From: Verrucomicrobiota bacterium
GTDB lineage: Bacteria > Verrucomicrobiota > Verrucomicrobiia > Opitutales > Opitutaceae
Direction of reading: 5' to 3'
DNA length: 64,000 bases
NCBI GenBank assembly: GCA_016721945.1
Contig: JADKHC010000020.1
Coordinates: forward strand, 28,220-92,219
Numbering within the stretch: the first letter of the stretch is position 1; each line of letters starts with the position of its first letter. Both the position numbers and the translations under genes were made by a program. The notes beneath the pieces are model-generated. The model worked only from the letters and a program-made list of their open reading frames with translations, had not been told where the DNA came from and searched no databases. This document shows, in pieces, positions 49,859 to 58,049 of the stretch.

Positions 49859-49913
49859 GGCGGATTATACTTAATCCGCCGCGACGTAAACGGCGCTTTA
49901 GGGATAAAGCGCC
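49859..49913. repeat. Two adjacent perfect hairpins between hisC and hisD
   Basis: GGCGGATTA-TACT-TAATCCGCC (49859-49880) and GGCGCTTTA-GGGA-TAAAGCGCC (49892-49913) each have 9-bp perfect arms of unrelated sequence, bounded by GTGA and CCCCACC. The architecture is that of the element inside nnr. Confidence 0.8.
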
Positions 49914-49924
49914 CCACCCTCGTT

Positions 49925-51217
49925 TCAAGTTCTGATCTTCACCGAGCGCCCGTGCGCATCGAGACGTTCCATCGCGGCAAAGGCGGCAACGACTTCGTTG
50001 CCCTTCTTCACCGTGGATTTACTGTAACGAATTATACTCGTGCGCCGCTGAAAATCCGCCACGCGCAGTCCGCTAAAGAATCGCCCCGCACGCCCCGTCG
50101 GCAGCACGTGACTCGGACCAGCGGTAAAATCGCCCAGCGCCGTCGGCGTATAATTGCCGAGCATGATCGCGCCCGCAGTGGTGATTTCGCTCAAAAGTTT
50201 TTCTTCAGCCGACTCTGCCACGATCAATTCGAGATGCTCGGGCGCGACGTAGTTGGCGATTTGAACCGCCTGCGCGAGTGAATCCACGGTGACCGCAAGC
50301 AGTCCTTGCGATAGCACATTCTGCGTTTTTTCGCTGCGAGTGATGAGTAACAACTGCGACTTCACCTCCGCCATGATCGCATCGATGATTTCGGACGAAG
50401 TGGCGACGAGATAAATCTTCTCACGTCCAGAGCCGTGCTCGGCCTGCGCCAACAAGTCGGCAGCGACAAAATCCGTACGCGCAGTCTCGTCTGCGATGAC
50501 CATCACTTCGCTCGGGCCCGGCAGCGAATCGACGCCGACCGTGCCGAAAACCTGGCGCTTCGCCTCGCAAACATAGGCATTGCCCGGGCCGTAAACTTTA
50601 TCCACGGCCGGAATGCTCGCGGTGCCAAACGCCATCGCTCCGATGGCCTGCACGCCGCCGATGCGGTAAACTTCTTCGATGCCGACCAACTCCAAAGCGG
50701 CAAGAAGTCCCGGCGCAATTTTGCCCGACGCATCCGAGGGGGTGAAAACAGCAATCTCGGGACAACCCGCGATCTTCGCCAGTGTCGCCGTCATGAGCAC
50801 CGTGGACACGAGTGGCACCTGGCCGCCCGGTACATAAAGCCCCACGCGACGGATCGGATAAAAACGCTCTCCGACTTCGGCGCCCTGCTTGTTCTTGCCT
50901 AGCCAGTCGGCCGGCAGGCTTTTCTTATTGAAGGCAACGATATTGGCATGCGCCTCAACCATTGCCTTGCGCTCGGTGGCGGAGATCGCCTTAGCGGCAG
51001 CAGCTAGTTCGGCAGGCTTGACGCGGATTTCACGGGCACGAAGCTTTGCCCCATCGAACTTGGCGGCGTAGTAAACCACGGCTTCATCGCCACGGGTGCG
51101 AACGTCGGCCAGGATCGCGGTTACGCTATCCTGAATTTCCTTGGGAACGATCGAACCCCGACAAAACTCGGCGAGATCGTTCTGGAAGGTCTTGGAACTT
51201 GCCTGAAGGAAGCGCAC
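49925..51217 (-). CDS. hisD: Histidinol dehydrogenase
   Basis: The 430-residue zinc enzyme performs the last two oxidations of histidine synthesis. Recognisable blocks are VGLYVPGGQVPLVSTVLM, GGVQAIGAMAFGT, DKVYGPGNAYVCEAK, DSLPGPSEVMVIADE, LLAQAEHGSG (zinc Gln/His) and the C-terminal APEHLELI, NYTPTALGDFTAGPSHVLPT. The GTG at 51217 is preferred because an in-frame ATG at 51304 lies within guaA and precedes non-homologous sequence. It starts 23 bases after the guaA stop, so the his genes and guaA may share a transcript. Confidence 0.95.
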   Translation of the reverse strand: MRFLQASSKTFQNDLAEFCRGSIVPKEIQDSVTAILADVRTRGDEAVVYYAAKFDGAKLRAREIRVKPAELAAAAKAISATERKAMVEAHANIVAFNKKSLPADWLGKNKQGAEVGERFYPIRRVGLYVPGGQVPLVSTVLMTATLAKIAGCPEIAVFTPSDASGKIAPGLLAALELVGIEEVYRIGGVQAIGAMAFGTASIPAVDKVYGPGNAYVCEAKRQVFGTVGVDSLPGPSEVMVIADETARTDFVAADLLAQAEHGSGREKIYLVATSSEIIDAIMAEVKSQLLLITRSEKTQNVLSQGLLAVTVDSLAQAVQIANYVAPEHLELIVAESAEEKLLSEITTAGAIMLGNYTPTALGDFTAGPSHVLPTGRAGRFFSGLRVADFQRRTSIIRYSKSTVKKGNEVVAAFAAMERLDAHGRSVKIRT

Positions 51218-51239
51218 GGCGAATTGGATTAAGAAATAT

Positions 51240-52778
51240 TTACTCCCACTCGATCGTCGCCGGCGGCTTCGAACTGATGTCGAGCACCACGCGACTGACG
51301 CCACGCACCTCGTTGGTGATGCGGTTGGAAATCGTCTGAAGTAAATCGTAAGGTAGACGCGTCCAGTCCGCCGTCATGGCATCGATGCTCTCGACGACGC
51401 GAACCGCGATCACGTAAGCGTAATTGCGCTCGTCGCCGATCACACCGACCGATTTCACCGGCAGGAAAACGCAGAACGACTGCCATACTTTCCAGTACCA
51501 ATCGGACTTCATCATTTCCTCCTGGAGAATGGCATCGGCGTTGCGGAGGATTTCGAGTTGTTCGGGTTTGATCTCACCGATCACACGCACACCAAGACCG
51601 GGGCCCGGGAACGGCTGGCGCCACACGACTTCGCGCGGCAGACCGAGCGCGGCACCGACGGCGCGAACCTCGTCCTTGAAGAGTTCGCGCAACGGTTCGA
51701 GCAGCTTGAGCTTCATGCGCTCGGGCAGGCCACCAACATTATGATGACTCTTGATCAGCGAGGCCGGATTATTTCCGATCGTGACGCTTTCGATCACATC
51801 AGGATAAAGCGTACCCTGAGCGAGAAAATCCGCGTGACCGATGGACTTTAGTGATTTCTCGAAAACCTCGATAAAGGTTCGGCCAATAATCTTTCGCTTC
51901 TGCTCCGGCTCACTCACGCCCTTTAGGCGTTTCAGGAAGAGATCAACAGAGTCAGATACACGAAGATCGATTTTGAAATTGCGCTTATAGAGGCCGACCA
52001 CGTATTCGCGTTCGCCCTTCCGCAGCAAACCATTATCGACAAAAACACAGGTGAGTTGTTTGCCGATGGCTTTGTGTATCAGCGCAGCGGCTACAGAGGA
52101 ATCGACGCCGCCAGAAAGTCCGAGAATGACACGGGACTTCCCCACGGTTTCGCGGATCTCTTCGATCTTACGCTCGATAAAATTGGCTGTGGACCAGTCG
52201 CCTTTGCAGCCGCAGATACCGATCAGATAGTTGCGAATAACGTCGAGGCCACGCTCGCTGTGAAAAACCTCGGGATGGAACTGCAACGCGTAGAAACGAC
52301 GCTCGGTGTTTTCGATCGCCGCGAACTCGGAATTCTCCGTCCGCGCAACCGTATGGAAACCGTCGGGCAGTTTGACGAGTTTGTCGCCATGGGAATTCCA
52401 GACCTTCAGCTTCTTCGGCAGGCCCTTAAACAGGCGGCTTTTACCGACGATCTCCAACGTGCCATGGCCGTATTCACGACGCTCGCCCTTGGCAACTTTG
52501 CCACCGAGGAAATGCCCCATGAGTTGCAGGCCGTAACAGATACCAAGGATCGGAACGCCAAGATCAAACACGGCAAGATCAGGATGCGGCGCCTGTTTGC
52601 CATAAACACTCTGCGGGCCACCCGAAAAGATGATACCCGTCACGCCGTCGGCCTTCAACTGTGCAGCAGGCGTCGCGTAGTGGTAGATCTTTGAATACAC
52701 TTGGCACTCGCGGATGCGGCGCGCGATTACCTGAGTGAATTGCGAACCGAAATCAAGGACGGCTATGGTCTGTGGCAT
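51240..52778 (-). CDS. guaA: GMP synthase (glutamine-hydrolysing)
   Basis: The 512-residue enzyme aminates XMP to GMP. The N-terminal amidotransferase has GICYGLQLMGHFLGGKV and LQFHPEVFHSERG. The ATP-pyrophosphatase domain has the P-loop ILGLSGGVDSSVAA and FVDNGLLRKGE. The C-terminal dimerisation domain ends VVLDISSKPPATIEWE, as in nearly all GuaA proteins. It is the first gene of the guaA-hisDCBH series. Confidence 0.98.
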   Translation of the reverse strand: MPQTIAVLDFGSQFTQVIARRIRECQVYSKIYHYATPAAQLKADGVTGIIFSGGPQSVYGKQAPHPDLAVFDLGVPILGICYGLQLMGHFLGGKVAKGERREYGHGTLEIVGKSRLFKGLPKKLKVWNSHGDKLVKLPDGFHTVARTENSEFAAIENTERRFYALQFHPEVFHSERGLDVIRNYLIGICGCKGDWSTANFIERKIEEIRETVGKSRVILGLSGGVDSSVAAALIHKAIGKQLTCVFVDNGLLRKGEREYVVGLYKRNFKIDLRVSDSVDLFLKRLKGVSEPEQKRKIIGRTFIEVFEKSLKSIGHADFLAQGTLYPDVIESVTIGNNPASLIKSHHNVGGLPERMKLKLLEPLRELFKDEVRAVGAALGLPREVVWRQPFPGPGLGVRVIGEIKPEQLEILRNADAILQEEMMKSDWYWKVWQSFCVFLPVKSVGVIGDERNYAYVIAVRVVESIDAMTADWTRLPYDLLQTISNRITNEVRGVSRVVLDISSKPPATIEWE

Positions 52779-52911
52779 TGGAAAATCTCGAGGCCGAAAA
52801 ATTGAAAGAAACGATAAAACTGCCAGAGCGAAACCAGGCGTGTCAATGCGGGCGATGGAAAACTAGTAGGGCTGACCCGACCTGCACCCCAACCGGGTTT
52901 CGCGCCGATTG

Positions 52912-53136
52912 CTAGAATTTCAGGCGGGCGTTTTCGTGGCCACACTGGGGACACTTTCCAAGTTCAGGCCGACCCGTGATCGAAAAGAGATGCTGGCAGC
53001 GAACACAGCAGAAGGTGGATTTTCTCCTAGCATGCTCAAACAAAGCGTAATCCCGCCGATCATAAAACAGCCACAAGCCGAGAAAGATCACGGCGATCAG
53101 CAGACAGAAAATTACGGTGGCGGTAACGAAATCCAT
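52912..53136 (-). CDS. Small membrane-anchored zinc-ribbon protein
   Basis: The 74-residue protein has one N-terminal transmembrane helix (VTATVIFCLLIAVIFLGLWLFY) and a C-terminal four-cysteine zinc ribbon (CVRCQHLF and CPQCGHENARLKF). This compact design would hold the ribbon at the cytoplasmic face of the inner membrane. No named family recognised. It lies upstream of guaA on the same strand, 133 bases away, and downstream of the ribosomal block terminator. Confidence 0.7.
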   Translation of the reverse strand: MDFVTATVIFCLLIAVIFLGLWLFYDRRDYALFEHARRKSTFCCVRCQHLFSITGRPELGKCPQCGHENARLKF

Positions 53137-53291
53137 CGGGAAATACAGTGCTTCAACCTTGAATACGGTGCAAACTGAACCGAAGCACGAAATCGTATTT
53201 CATAGATTTCTTCTGCGAAACTATCAGCGCACATGAAACCCTCGCGCCGCAGACCAACTGATCGCACTTCTTTGCGTACATGTTCTTAAAC

Positions 53292-53322
53292 AAAAAAACG
53301 CGCCGAAGTTTCCTTCGGCGCG
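53292..53322 (-). terminator. Intrinsic terminator of the ribosomal block
   Basis: CGCGCCGAAG-GAAA-CTTCGGCGCG with a perfect 10-bp stem and GNRA-type loop, followed by TTTTTTT on the minus strand. It stands 27 bases after the rplQ stop and ends the alpha operon. Confidence 0.92.
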
Positions 53323-53348
53323 TCGTAAGTTGAGTGATCAGGTTTTGA

Positions 53349-53834
53349 TCAAGCCTGAGCCGGGGCGTCAGCGGCGGGTGCAGCTTCGGCGGTCTCGGCA
53401 GCGGGCTTCTTGCTCTTGGCGGACTTGCGGCGGGTTTTCTTGTAGCCGGTGTCGTCAGCCTTCACGAACTCGATCAAGGCCATCTCAGCCGCATCGCTCA
53501 CGCGCATGCCGAGCTTATAGATACGAGTGTAGCCACCGTTGCGGTTGGCGAACTCCTTGTACTTTTCGTTGAAGAGAAGTGTGACGGCGTTTTCATCGCG
53601 CACATCGCTCATCGCGAGACGGCGAAGATGCAGTGCATCCTTCTTGTCGGCCTTGGCCGCAGCCTGCTTGGCTTTGGTGATGACCTTCTCGATGAAGGGG
53701 CGAAGAGCTTTGGCCTTCGTAACAGTGGTCTTGATGCGACCGTGCTGGATGAGGGATGCAGCCATGTTGGCCAGCATCGACTCACGATGTTCACGGGTTA
53801 CGCCCAAGGAGGCATGGTGTTTATTATGACGCAT
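53349..53834 (-). CDS. rplQ: Ribosomal protein bL17
   Basis: The 161-residue large-subunit protein shows the L17 core (MRHNKHHASLGVTREHRESM, LANMAASLIQHGRIKTTVTK, RLAMSDV, GGYTRIYKLGMRVSDAAEMALIE). It has an Ala/Glu/Lys-rich C-terminal tail of about 35 residues (KKPAAETAEAAPAADAPAQA) beyond the usual end. It is the last gene of the alpha operon, after rpoA, with the terminator at 53292-53322. A long inverted repeat separates it from rpoA. Confidence 0.97.
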   Translation of the reverse strand: MRHNKHHASLGVTREHRESMLANMAASLIQHGRIKTTVTKAKALRPFIEKVITKAKQAAAKADKKDALHLRRLAMSDVRDENAVTLLFNEKYKEFANRNGGYTRIYKLGMRVSDAAEMALIEFVKADDTGYKKTRRKSAKSKKPAAETAEAAPAADAPAQA

Positions 53835-53915
53835 TGTATTATTGTTTTAAGTGGCCCCCGATCGGCAATCCGGTCGCAGCGTTGCGCGGCAGCGGACGGC
53901 GCGAGGGCTAAAAGA

Positions 53916-53996
53916 TTTTAGATTTGGTATTCTCGATTTTCGATTCGCATTGCCGATTGCCGAAACAATCGAAAGTCGCCAATCGAAAATCTAAAA
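53916..53996. repeat. Long inverted repeat between rpoA and rplQ
   Basis: TTTTAGATTT (53916-53925) pairs with AAATCTAAAA (53987-53996), and inside it CGATTTTCGATT pairs with AATCGAAA-type sequence. It may modulate readthrough or mRNA stability between the two genes; it has no T tract of its own. Confidence 0.55.
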
Positions 53997-54000
53997 CGGC

Positions 54001-55002
54001 TTAAGCTTCCTTCTTGTTGTCGAGGAGGCGCTCGTCGAACTTCATGCCCAGTGACAGGCCGAGAGCTTCGAGCTTTTCCTTGATTTCGTTGAGGGACTTT
54101 TTGCCGAAGTTGCGATACTTGAGCATCTCTTGCTCGGTCTTCATCGCGAGTTCGCCTACGGTGGTGATGTTCGCGTTGTTCAAGCAGTTCGCGGCACGCA
54201 CGGAGAGCTCGATTTCGTTGACCGACATGTTGAGGAGCTTGCGGAGCTTGTTCTGCTCTTCGCTCACTTCGCTCTGCTGGCTTTCGAATTCGAAGGACTC
54301 GTCGCTGACGCGATCAAAAACATCGAGGTGATGCTTGAGGATCGAAGCGGACTGCTTCAGGGCGTCATCGGGAGTGATGCGACCGTCGGTCCAAACTTCG
54401 AGATTGAGCTTGTCGTAGTCGGTGATCTGACCAACACGAGTCGCTTCAATGGCGTACTTCACGAGACGAACCGGACTAAAGAGGGAATCGATCGGGATAA
54501 CACCAATGGACTGCTCTTCTTTCTTATTCTGCTCGCCAGGATAGTAACCACGGCCGGTCTTGATCTCGATCTCGGCTTCGAACGTGCGGTTCTTGTCGAG
54601 GGTACAGATGACCTGCTCAGGGTTGACGATCTGGATCGCAGCGTCGGCCTGGATGTCGGCAGCGGTGACAGCACCATCGCGACTCACTTTGATCGAGAGC
54701 GTGATTGGTTCGCGTTTCTGCGAGACGATCAGAATCTTTTTGAGATTGAGCACGATGTCAGTGACGTCCTCGACGACACCTTCGATGCTTTGGAATTCGT
54801 GGTTTACGCCTTCGATTTTAATCGAAGAGATCGCGGAGCCCTCGATGGAGCTCAGCAACACGCGACGAAGCGAGTTGCCGATGGTGTGGCCGTAACCGGC
54901 CTCGAAGGGTTCAGCGACGAACTTAGCGTAGGTCGACGTGGAGCCTTCCTCGACTTTAGTGAGCTTGGACGGGAGTTCGAACTTTCCGAGACGTTTTGGC
55001 AT
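54001..55002 (-). CDS. rpoA: RNA polymerase subunit alpha
   Basis: The 333-residue subunit has the N-terminal assembly domain (FEAGYGHTIGNSLRRVLLSSIEG, AIEATRVGQITDYDKL) and the C-terminal DNA-binding domain with helix-hairpin-helix (SVRAANCLNNANITTVGELA, then LKYRNFGKKSLNEIKEKL). Length is normal for Gram-negative alpha. It keeps its ancestral place between rpsD and rplQ. Confidence 0.98.
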   Translation of the reverse strand: MPKRLGKFELPSKLTKVEEGSTSTYAKFVAEPFEAGYGHTIGNSLRRVLLSSIEGSAISSIKIEGVNHEFQSIEGVVEDVTDIVLNLKKILIVSQKREPITLSIKVSRDGAVTAADIQADAAIQIVNPEQVICTLDKNRTFEAEIEIKTGRGYYPGEQNKKEEQSIGVIPIDSLFSPVRLVKYAIEATRVGQITDYDKLNLEVWTDGRITPDDALKQSASILKHHLDVFDRVSDESFEFESQQSEVSEEQNKLRKLLNMSVNEIELSVRAANCLNNANITTVGELAMKTEQEMLKYRNFGKKSLNEIKEKLEALGLSLGMKFDERLLDNKKEA

Positions 55003-55059
55003 GGCGGTGAACTCTGCAGGTGAGGAGTGAGGGGAAGTGGTGAGTGGATACGAGCTGGC

Positions 55060-55671
55060 TTAGAAGCGCGAGTAGAACTCGACGATCAGCTGCTCGTTGA
55101 TACCTGGTTCCATCTCATCCCGGTTGGGGAGACGGTTAACGATGGCCTTGAAGGCCTCGGCGTTCAGCGCGAGCCAGCCCGGGACGTTGCGAGCGCGGTT
55201 CTCTTCGAGGCAGCGCGTGGCAAGCTGGCGGGAGCCAGGAGCGTTCTTGATTTCGATCTCATCGCCGGTTTGGACATTGTAGCTCGCGATGTCGACCTTG
55301 TGTCCGTTGACACGGATATGACCGTGGTTAACGAACTGACGGGCTGCGGCGCGGGACTTGGCAAAGCCGAGGAGATAGATGACGCTGTCGAGACGGGTCT
55401 CGAGGAGCTGCAAGAAGCGTTCGCCGGTGATGCCGCGCTCGCGCTTGGCGTTTTCGAAAACGCGGCGGAACTGGCGCTCGAGCAAGCCGTAGATGTAACG
55501 GAGCTTCTGCTTTTCATTAAGGCCGACGGCGTACTCGGAGAGTTTACGGCGGAGCTTCGGGCCGTGCTGGCCTGGAGGATACGAACGTTTCTCGTAGGCC
55601 TTGGTGGAGCCGAAAATCGGCTGGCCAAAACGGCGGCTGATTCGGGTGGTAGGTCCGGTGTAACGAGCCAT
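55060..55671 (-). CDS. rpsD: Ribosomal protein uS4
   Basis: The 203-residue protein is a standard S4: MARYTGPTTRISRRFG at the start, then GLNEKQKLRYIYGLLERQF, LETRLDSVIYLLGFAKSRAAARQFVNHGHI (S4 RNA-binding domain) and a C-terminal NEQLIVEFYSRF. The N-terminal zinc-binding cysteines of C+ S4 proteins are absent, so it is the zinc-free form. S4 nucleates 30S assembly and, in some bacteria, represses its own operon. Confidence 0.97.
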   Translation of the reverse strand: MARYTGPTTRISRRFGQPIFGSTKAYEKRSYPPGQHGPKLRRKLSEYAVGLNEKQKLRYIYGLLERQFRRVFENAKRERGITGERFLQLLETRLDSVIYLLGFAKSRAAARQFVNHGHIRVNGHKVDIASYNVQTGDEIEIKNAPGSRQLATRCLEENRARNVPGWLALNAEAFKAIVNRLPNRDEMEPGINEQLIVEFYSRF

Positions 55672-55714
55672 GGGAAAACCTGTGATTTAAAATGTTGAGC
55701 GTTAAATGAGCGAA

Positions 55715-56311
55715 TTACACGCGACGGCGTTTGCGCGAGCGACAGCCGTTGTGCGGGACCGGCGTGACATCGATGATCGAGACGATTTCCAAACCGATGG
55801 CTTGGAGAGCGCGAACAGCGGAATCGCGACCGAGGCCGGGACCACTGATTTCGATGACAACGTCCTTGAGGCCGTGCGACATCGCGTTGCGAGCGGCGTC
55901 CTGCGCAACAACCTGAGCCGCGTAAGCGGTAGATTTGCGGGAGCCACGGAAATTGCACTTACCGGCGCTGGACCAGGCAATGACCTGACCTTTGGCATCG
56001 GTGATCGAGACGATCGTGTTGTTGAACGAAGCGAGGACGTGAGCAACGCCAGAGGTGACGTTCTTCGAGCCCTTGGCCTTGCGGACCTTGATCGTGCCGA
56101 GCTCTTCTTTAAGGAGATCTTCAGCGGTCGGCTGTTTAGCAACACCGCCGATGAGCTCGACGGGCTTGTCGCTAGCAGCAGGTGCGGCAGCATGTTCGCC
56201 GGCAGGAGCCTTAGCGGGCTTTTCGGCAACCGGAGCTTTGGCTTCGGCACCGGCGGCGGGTGTAGCGTCCTTCTTAGGAGCTTTTTTGGGAGCGGACTTT
56301 TCTTCGGCCAT
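55715..56311 (-). CDS. rpsK: Ribosomal protein uS11 with long N-terminal extension
   Basis: At 198 residues it is about 70 longer than usual. The C-terminal 127 residues are ordinary S11 (GVAHVLASFNNTIVSITDAKG, WSSAGKCNFRGSRKSTAYAAQ, GPGLGRDSAVRAL, DVTPVPHNGCRSRKRRRV). The first 70 are low-complexity Ala/Pro/Lys/Glu (APKKAPKKDATPAAGAEAKA and onward). No internal start near residue 70 is obvious, and the ATG at 56311 lies 8 bases after rpsM's stop, so the extension is likely translated. Confidence 0.95.
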   Translation of the reverse strand: MAEEKSAPKKAPKKDATPAAGAEAKAPVAEKPAKAPAGEHAAAPAASDKPVELIGGVAKQPTAEDLLKEELGTIKVRKAKGSKNVTSGVAHVLASFNNTIVSITDAKGQVIAWSSAGKCNFRGSRKSTAYAAQVVAQDAARNAMSHGLKDVVIEISGPGLGRDSAVRALQAIGLEIVSIIDVTPVPHNGCRSRKRRRV

Positions 56312-56319
56312 GACGTTAA

Positions 56320-56700
56320 TTATTCAGCTGCTTTTTTGGCGACGCCCACAGTCTTGCGGGGGCCCTTACGGGTGCGGGCATTAGTACTGGTGCGTTGACC
56401 GCGAACCGGGAGGCTGCGGCGGTGGCGGACGCCACGATAGCAATTGATCGCCTGGAGGCGCTTCAAGTTGCCGGTAATTTCACGGCGAAGATCGCCTTCG
56501 ACCACCCACTTATGCTCGGTGATAACCTGGAGAATCTTGTTAAGCTGCTCTTCGGTAAGATCCGAAGCGCGCATGTTGGCATCGAGGCCGGCTTCCAGCA
56601 CAACTTGGTCGGCACGTTGAGGGCCGATTCCGTAGATGTAACGGAGGGAGATCGCGACTTTCTTTTTCGCGGGAATTTCTACACCGAGTAGACGTGGCAT
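56320..56700 (-). CDS. rpsM: Ribosomal protein uS13
   Basis: The 126-residue protein is a normal S13: MPRLLGVEIPAKKKVAISLRYIYGIG, the helix-two-turns-helix region and the C-terminal YRGVRHRRSLPVRGQRTSTNARTRKG tail that contacts tRNA. It follows map by only 40 bases, which leaves no room for the infA and rpmJ genes that often stand here. Confidence 0.98.
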   Translation of the reverse strand: MPRLLGVEIPAKKKVAISLRYIYGIGPQRADQVVLEAGLDANMRASDLTEEQLNKILQVITEHKWVVEGDLRREITGNLKRLQAINCYRGVRHRRSLPVRGQRTSTNARTRKGPRKTVGVAKKAAE

Positions 56701-56740
56701 GTTTGGTTGGAGTTAAGTTTAGTTTGGAAAGTTGAAAAAA

Positions 56741-57547
56741 TTAGGAGGCAGCCGCCTTGGCGGTTGCAGGCTGTTCGAGGCGCGGGATCGTGAGGATCTC
56801 GGGACCTTGATCTGTCGTGAGCACGGTGTGTTCGAAGTGGGCGGCGGGCGTACCGTCTGAGGTGACAACCGTCCATCCGTCGCTGAGCGTCTTGGTCCGA
56901 TAACCACCGAGGTTGACCATGGGCTCGATCGCGAGCGTCATGCCGGGACGGATTAGTTCGGTCTTCGATTTTTTTCGGTCGAGGAAATTCGGGATCTGAG
57001 GCTCCTCGTGCATCGACTGACCGACCCCGTGACCAACCATTTCGCGGACCACACTAAAACGGTGCGATTCGACAAACTTCTGGATGGCTTCGGAGATGTC
57101 GCCGATGCGATTGCCGACCGTGGCGTGGCGGATGCCGATGGCGAGTGCTTCTTCGGTGACGCTTAAAAGTTCGTCGACCCGAGCAGGCACCTGACCAAGT
57201 TTGACCGTGGTGGCATTATCACCGATGTAACCGTTGTATTGGACAACGATGTCGAGCGATACTATGTCTCCCTCGCGTAGGATACGTTTTAAGGTACCTA
57301 TTCCGTGAACGACTTCTTCGTTCACCGAGATGCAGCTGTAGGCGGGGTATCGGCGTGAGCCGATCTGGTAGCCATAACAAGCGCTTCGGGCTCCGTGCTG
57401 CGCGATCAATTCGCGTGCAGCCTGATCCAAGTCATAAGTCGACACGCCCGGGAAAACACGTTTTTTAAGTTCGTGTAACACGGAGGCTGCGACAGCGCAC
57501 GACTCACGCATGCGGGCGATTCCGTCTTTGTTTTTGATCGGGATCAT
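56741..57547 (-). CDS. map: Methionine aminopeptidase type I
   Basis: From the ATG at 57547 the enzyme has 268 residues. The five metal ligands lie in VSLDIVVQYNGYIGDNATT (two Asp), EMVGHGVGQSMHEEPQIPNF (His), GMTLAIEPMVNLG (Glu) and the C-terminal HFEHTVLTT (Glu region); the substrate His is in SVNEEVVHGIG. It removes initiator methionine after Def. The TTG that lies in frame at 57559 overlaps the previous gene and is less likely. The start follows the adk-like stop immediately. Confidence 0.97.
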   Translation of the reverse strand: MIPIKNKDGIARMRESCAVAASVLHELKKRVFPGVSTYDLDQAARELIAQHGARSACYGYQIGSRRYPAYSCISVNEEVVHGIGTLKRILREGDIVSLDIVVQYNGYIGDNATTVKLGQVPARVDELLSVTEEALAIGIRHATVGNRIGDISEAIQKFVESHRFSVVREMVGHGVGQSMHEEPQIPNFLDRKKSKTELIRPGMTLAIEPMVNLGGYRTKTLSDGWTVVTSDGTPAAHFEHTVLTTDQGPEILTIPRLEQPATAKAAAS

Positions 57548-57548
57548 A

Positions 57549-58022
57549 TCAGGCCGCAATTGTGTCTGCCTCGATGGCGAGGCCGAGCGTACGATAATGT
57601 TCGATGACGGAAATGGCCGAAGGTTCTTCGCCTACGATAACGCTGTGAAGCGCTTCGTCGCGAGCATCGAGCCATTCATCAAACACTTTAGCTTGGAGCA
57701 ACGTAGCCGGGAAGCCAGTTAAAGCGAAACCCGCATCAGGTTTACGCGCCCAAAACCAACGGCGCATGAGCGCAAGGGTGGTTTCGTCAGTTACGGGTTT
57801 ACCGCGACTGGCAGCACGCTCTGCCGTTAGGCCGAGCGGAGTGCGACGCAAAATCTCCTGCTGCATCAGACCAGCGGGAGAGACGTGCTCAATATTCAAA
57901 GAACGAAGTTGGTTCATCAGGTTATCTGTCTGAGAACTAGGCAAACCAACGATAAGGATTCTAATTTTGGCGGAGGCGCCGAAATCGGAAAAGAGGTCAG
58001 AAAGTGAAGACACCCGGACCAA
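57549..58022 (-). CDS. Degenerate adenylate-kinase-like protein at the adk position
   Basis: The gene stands between secY and map, where adk belongs, and its 157 residues follow the Adk plan: IRILIVGLPSSQTDNLMNQL (P-loop position), VSPAGLMQQEILRRTPLG (NMP-binding helix), RGKPVTDETTLALMRRWF and FALTGFPATLLQAKVFDEWL. The P-loop GxPGxGKGT has become GLPSSQTDN, with the catalytic lysine lost, and the arginine of DGFPRT is Ala. The LID and C-terminal part are missing (usual length 180-215). Start codon uncertain (TTG 58022 or GTG 58013). Probably a pseudoenzyme or a decaying paralogue. Confidence 0.75.
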   Translation of the reverse strand: MVRVSSLSDLFSDFGASAKIRILIVGLPSSQTDNLMNQLRSLNIEHVSPAGLMQQEILRRTPLGLTAERAASRGKPVTDETTLALMRRWFWARKPDAGFALTGFPATLLQAKVFDEWLDARDEALHSVIVGEEPSAISVIEHYRTLGLAIEADTIAA

Positions 58023-58049
58023 AGTAAAGAGCGAATTACCGGGTAATGA

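Noticed and set aside
54130..55023. Plus-strand frame of 297 codons opposite rpoA
   Set aside because: Shadow of rpoA; Asp/Glu/Val-rich composition mirrors the antisense of the real gene.
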